Source of the DNA: JAQGMO01 sp050954505
GTDB lineage: Bacteria > Pseudomonadota > Gammaproteobacteria > Burkholderiales > Burkholderiaceae_D
Assembly: GCA_050954505.1 (NCBI GenBank)
Contig: JBPBPY010000251.1
Location: forward strand, 1 to 7,583
Direction of reading: 5' to 3'
DNA length: 7,583 nt
In this document: positions 6,967-7,583 of the stretch, in pieces
Position numbering within the stretch: the stretch's first letter is position 1
How the letters are laid out: each line of letters begins with the position of its first letter
Program-made: the position numbers and the translations under genes
The notes under the pieces: model-generated
The model's database searches: none
Told to the model about the DNA's origin: nothing
What the model saw: only the letters and a program-made list of their open reading frames with translations

Positions 6967-7583
6967 TTGACCATACTTGACCGCATCCATTTATCCATCG
7001 TCCAGGAGGTGGAGAAGCAGGGTTCGCTGACTGCCGCCGCCGCTACGCTGCATGTAACGCAGTCGGCGCTGAGCCACAGCATGAAAAAACTGGAGCAGCA
7101 GCTGGGCACCGATATCTGGTTGCGCGAGGGACGCAGGCTGCGCCTGACTCAAGCCGGGCAGTATCTGCTGGCGGTGGCCAACCGGGTGTTGCCGCAACTG
7201 GCGCTGGCGGAAGAACGCCTGCACCAGTTCGCCCAGGGCGAGCGCGGCGTATTGCGCATCGGGATGGAATGCCATCCTTGTTATCAGTGGCTGTTGAAAA
7301 TCGTTTCGCCTTACCTGGCCGCGTGGCCGGATGTGGATGTGGACGTAAAGCAGAAATTCCAGTTCGGCGGCATCGGTGCACTGTTCGGCTATGACATCGA
7401 CTTGCTGGTTACGCCCGACCCGCTGGACAAGCCCGGCCTGGTGTTCGAGCCGGTGTTCGATTACGAACAAGTGCTGGTGGTGGCCGGGGGCCACAAGCTG
7501 GCCAAGGAAGAGTACGTCAATCCGAAACAGTTGAGCGACGAGATCCTGGTGACCTATCCCGTTTCCGTAAATCGGCTGGACAT
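6967..7583 (+). CDS. LysR-family transcriptional regulator, MetR-like (3' end outside window)
   Basis: The visible 205 codons encode a LysR-type regulator. Residues 19-47 form the helix-turn-helix, with GSLTAAAATL, then VTQSALSHSMKKLEQQLG, followed by the WLREGRRLRLTQAG wing and a linker helix. The effector domain begins near residue 95 with LRIGMECHPCYQWL, continues through DIDLLVTPDP and FEPVFDYEQVLVV, and reaches VTYPVSVNRLD at the edge. These segments parallel remembered E. coli MetR (IECHSCIQWL, FDYEVRLVL, LIYPVQRSRLD), whose coactivator is homocysteine. The frame has no ATG between the in-frame stop at 6928-6930 and the HTH; candidate starts are TTG at 6958, TTG at 6967, or a rare ATA at 6973. 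I chose 6967 because it fits the family's N-terminal length. No Shine-Dalgarno sequence is clear. No methionine-synthesis gene is visible here, so MetR function is not established and I give no symbol. It follows mksB by 160 bases and is probably a separate transcription unit. Confidence 0.85.
   Translation, partial: MTILDRIHLSIVQEVEKQGSLTAAAATLHVTQSALSHSMKKLEQQLGTDIWLREGRRLRLTQAGQYLLAVANRVLPQLALAEERLHQFAQGERGVLRIGMECHPCYQWLLKIVSPYLAAWPDVDVDVKQKFQFGGIGALFGYDIDLLVTPDPLDKPGLVFEPVFDYEQVLVVAGGHKLAKEEYVNPKQLSDEILVTYPVSVNRLD

Noticed and set aside
6721..6990. Minus-strand frame that could be a gene divergent from the LysR gene
   Set aside because: It overlaps the mksB end and the LysR start, and its product is low-complexity Ser/Ala/Arg sequence with no motif.

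Overview
The window looks like chromosomal DNA of a high-GC betaproteobacterium, most plausibly a Burkholderiales member of the Oxalobacteraceae type (Massilia, Janthinobacterium, Duganella). That placement rests on codon use and protein style, not on a marker gene, so it is an inference.

Layout. (1) Positions 85-1413, minus strand: a 442-residue predicted zinc metalloprotease with an M48-like HExxH...ExxxD site, a Ser/Ala/Gln-rich N-terminus and a hydrophobic segment ten residues from its C-terminus. Its base composition is clearly lower in GC (spot counts near 50%) than the genes to its right (65-73%), which suggests acquisition by transfer. (2) Positions 1414-1754: a divergent intergenic region with a perfect 12-bp palindrome and candidate promoters facing both ways. 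(3) Positions 1755-6806, plus strand: a tightly packed three-gene operon with 8-nt and 1-nt gene overlaps. It encodes a kleisin-like winged-helix protein (MksF/MukF type), a smaller winged-helix partner (MksE/MukE type) and a 939-residue SMC-type ATPase with Walker A, hinge, signature and Walker B motifs (MksB type). Order and sizes fit a MksFEB bacterial condensin. (4) Positions 6967-7583: the first 205 codons of a LysR-family regulator resembling MetR, cut off by the window end.

How the genes work together. The three operon products should form one SMC complex: the ATPase dimer joined by the kleisin, with MksE bound to the kleisin. No TOPRIM nuclease (MksG/JetD) follows the ATPase. This locus is therefore either a chromosome-organising MksBEF or a plasmid-defence Wadjet-type system whose nuclease is missing or encoded elsewhere. 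The metalloprotease and the regulator have no evident functional link to the operon.

The most unusual item is the metalloprotease, whose architecture (disordered N-terminus, gluzincin domain, tail-anchor-like C-terminus) is compatible with a secreted effector but does not prove it. No tRNA, rRNA, CRISPR array, insertion sequence or convincing rho-independent terminator was seen.
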